From an uncultured beta proteobacterium (lineage in GTDB: Bacteria; Pseudomonadota; Gammaproteobacteria; Burkholderiales; Burkholderiaceae_E), in contig CAIZNI010000031.1 of NCBI GenBank assembly GCA_903934295.1, positions 1 through 44,902 on the forward strand: a stretch of 44,902 bases of DNA. The letters are read 5' to 3'. This document shows, in pieces, positions 43,612 to 44,902 of the stretch (its first letter is position 1; each line of letters starts with the position of its first letter). Below the pieces are notes generated by a model. It had not been told where the DNA came from. It ran no database searches and was given only the letters and a program-made list of their open reading frames with translations. The translations under genes and the position numbers were made by a program.

Positions 43612-44902
43612 GGACAGGGTGCGGCGCGCCACCTCCACCAGATGCCGGTGGTGGGTGAAGATCAGCACCTGCCCGTCGCCGGCGAACTCGGCCAGCGCCT
43701 GCAGCATCAGCGCGGCGCGCGTGTCGTCCGAGGTCATCAGGACATCGTCAAGCACCAGCGGCAGGCACAGCCCCGCCTGCCGGCGCAGGGTGAGCGCGGC
43801 CAGCCGCAAGGCCAGATAGAGCTGGTCGCGGGTGCCCTCGCTCATCGCCTCGGTGCCGATGCGCGAGCCGTCGCGACGCTGCGCCACCAGCACCGGTCGG
43901 TCGCTGCTGTCGTCGCTGCCCAGGCGGGTGAAAGCGCCCCCGGTCATTCGCTCGAAGCTGGCCGACGCGCTGCCCAGCATCGGCCCCTGCGCCCGCTCGC
44001 GAAACCGGCGGGTGGCCTCGGTCAGCAGCGCATGGGCCAGCCGCGTGCGCATCCACGGACCCATCGCCGCGGCCACCCCGGCACGGGCCTGTTCCATCGA
44101 CTCGCGTGCCGCGGCCGCGGCATCGGCGCTGTCGATGGCGTCGAGCGCCCGCCGGGCCTGCTCGAGTTCCGCGCGGGTCGCCTGAATCCGCGACTCCAGC
44201 GGGGCGAGGGCGTCGGTGATCCGGATTTCCTCGGCGTCGAGCGCATGGGCCTCGCGGCCTTCGAGCTGCGCGCGCAGGTCATCGATGGGGTGCTGCGCGG
44301 CCTGCGCCAGCTGCGCATCCGAGCGTTCGACCTCGGCCTGGGCCGCGCGCCGGCGCGCTGAACGCGCGTGGGCGTCCGCCAGCTCGGCGACCGCGTCCAC
44401 CCCGGCCTGGGCGCACATCGCGGCCAGCCGGTCCGCTTCGGCACGCGCGGCCGCTTCGTGTTCATCCAGGGCCTGCCCGGCCTGGGCGACCGCCTGTTGC
44501 GCCAGCAGTCGCTCGCCCTGGTCCTGGCGCGCCCGGGCCAGTCGCCCGGCCAGCCGGTCGATGCTCAGCCGCAGGCCCGCGGCCGCGGGCAGTCCCTCGC
44601 CCGTGACCAGGGCCAGCTCGATCGCGTGTATCTGCTCGCCCAGTGTCTGCAGCGACTGGCGGCTGACCGCCTCGCGCCGGAGCGACTCGGCCAGTTCGCC
44701 GTGGCGATCGGCCAGCGCCTGCAGCTCCGCCAGGCGGGCGCGCGCCACCGCAGTGCCCGAGCCGGCCGGCAGGCGCAGCGCGCCCAGCTCGCTGTCCAGT
44801 GCCGCGCGGCTGGCGGCCAGCGCCTCGCGCAACCCGGCCTGGCGGGTCAGCAGGCGGGCGCGCTCGCGGGCGCGCTGCTGTTGCTCGCCGCTGGCGGTGG
44901 CC
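43582..44902 (-). CDS. SMC/Rad50-like AAA ATPase (YhaN type), C-terminal part
   Basis: The frame is open to the window edge, so the N-terminal Walker A part is missing. The visible 440 residues are a long Ala/Arg/Glu-rich coiled coil followed by the C-terminal ATPase lobe: FERMTGGAFTRLG, the ABC-like signature MSEGTRDQLYLALRLAAL, Walker B LPLVLDDVLMTSDD, and the switch VLIFTHHRHLVEVA. This matches YhaN/SbcC-like ATPases, which usually work with a SbcD-like metallophosphoesterase in DNA repair. The partner would lie beyond the window edge. The 3' end overlaps the P-type ATPase gene tail to tail. Confidence 0.85.
   Translation of the reverse strand, partial: ATASGEQQQRARERARLLTRQAGLREALAASRAALDSELGALRLPAGSGTAVARARLAELQALADRHGELAESLRREAVSRQSLQTLGEQIHAIELALVTGEGLPAAAGLRLSIDRLAGRLARARQDQGERLLAQQAVAQAGQALDEHEAAARAEADRLAAMCAQAGVDAVAELADAHARSARRRAAQAEVERSDAQLAQAAQHPIDDLRAQLEGREAHALDAEEIRITDALAPLESRIQATRAELEQARRALDAIDSADAAAAARESMEQARAGVAAAMGPWMRTRLAHALLTEATRRFRERAQGPMLGSASASFERMTGGAFTRLGSDDSSDRPVLVAQRRDGSRIGTEAMSEGTRDQLYLALRLAALTLRRQAGLCLPLVLDDVLMTSDDTRAALMLQALAEFAGDGQVLIFTHHRHLVEVARRTLSSAVLATVEL

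Overview
The window is about 45 kb of very GC-rich, densely packed chromosomal-type DNA. Genes sit in short operons with ATGA, TGATG or GTGA junctions, and all three codon positions are strongly GC-biased. Gene content (membrane-bound PuuD urate oxidase, XdhABC, BMP-type purine ABC transporter, PhnW/PhnY/PhnA phosphonate genes with a GntR regulator and a DMT permease) suggests a heterotrophic betaproteobacterium, probably Burkholderiales. That taxonomic call is inference from gene content and composition. I saw no rRNA, tRNA, CRISPR array, transposase, integrase or phage gene.

Region 1 (1-19.3 kb) is a purine salvage and catabolism locus. A truncated dprA 3' end runs into puuD. xdhA-xdhB-xdhC lie on the minus strand, divergent from a LysR regulator. 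The LysR gene is followed by an ABC importer (ATPase, two permeases, BMP lipoprotein), a Rieske oxygenase, a DMT exporter on the other strand, a second BMP protein with a Tat signal, and guanine deaminase. Together they would import a purine or nucleoside, deaminate guanine to xanthine, oxidise xanthine to urate and feed urate electrons to the respiratory chain. Small redox and housekeeping genes follow: FMN reductase, Nudix hydrolase, quinone reductase and rhodanese.

Region 2 (19.3-29.4 kb) is an oxygenase island. It holds a self-sufficient CYP102-type P450-reductase fusion with a divergent TetR gene and a clear shared palindrome. Next is a tightly coupled minus-strand operon: PhyH-type Fe/2-oxoglutarate dioxygenase, soluble six-Asp-box beta-propeller, FAD hydroxylase and VOC metalloenzyme. 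A second, unfused P450 is divergent from that operon. The substrate is unknown.

Region 3 (29.4-40.3 kb) is a phosphonate locus. A divergent promoter carrying nested inverted repeats separates phnW-GS-like-FeADH-ALDH (minus) from gntR-phnA-phnY-DMT (plus). A two-subunit thiamine-diphosphate decarboxylase of the sulfopyruvate/phosphonopyruvate type lies downstream on the minus strand. PhnW, PhnY and PhnA make the known 2-aminoethylphosphonate to acetate plus phosphate route. The glutamine-synthetase-like, alcohol dehydrogenase and aldehyde dehydrogenase genes look like an added gamma-glutamyl amino-alcohol oxidation module, and the decarboxylase could let phosphonopyruvate enter the same route. 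These two additions are the best candidates for undescribed biology here.

Region 4 (40.4-44.9 kb) holds a small HNH nuclease, a P-type cation ATPase with altered ion-site residues, and the C-terminal part of an SMC-like (YhaN-type) ATPase that runs off the window.
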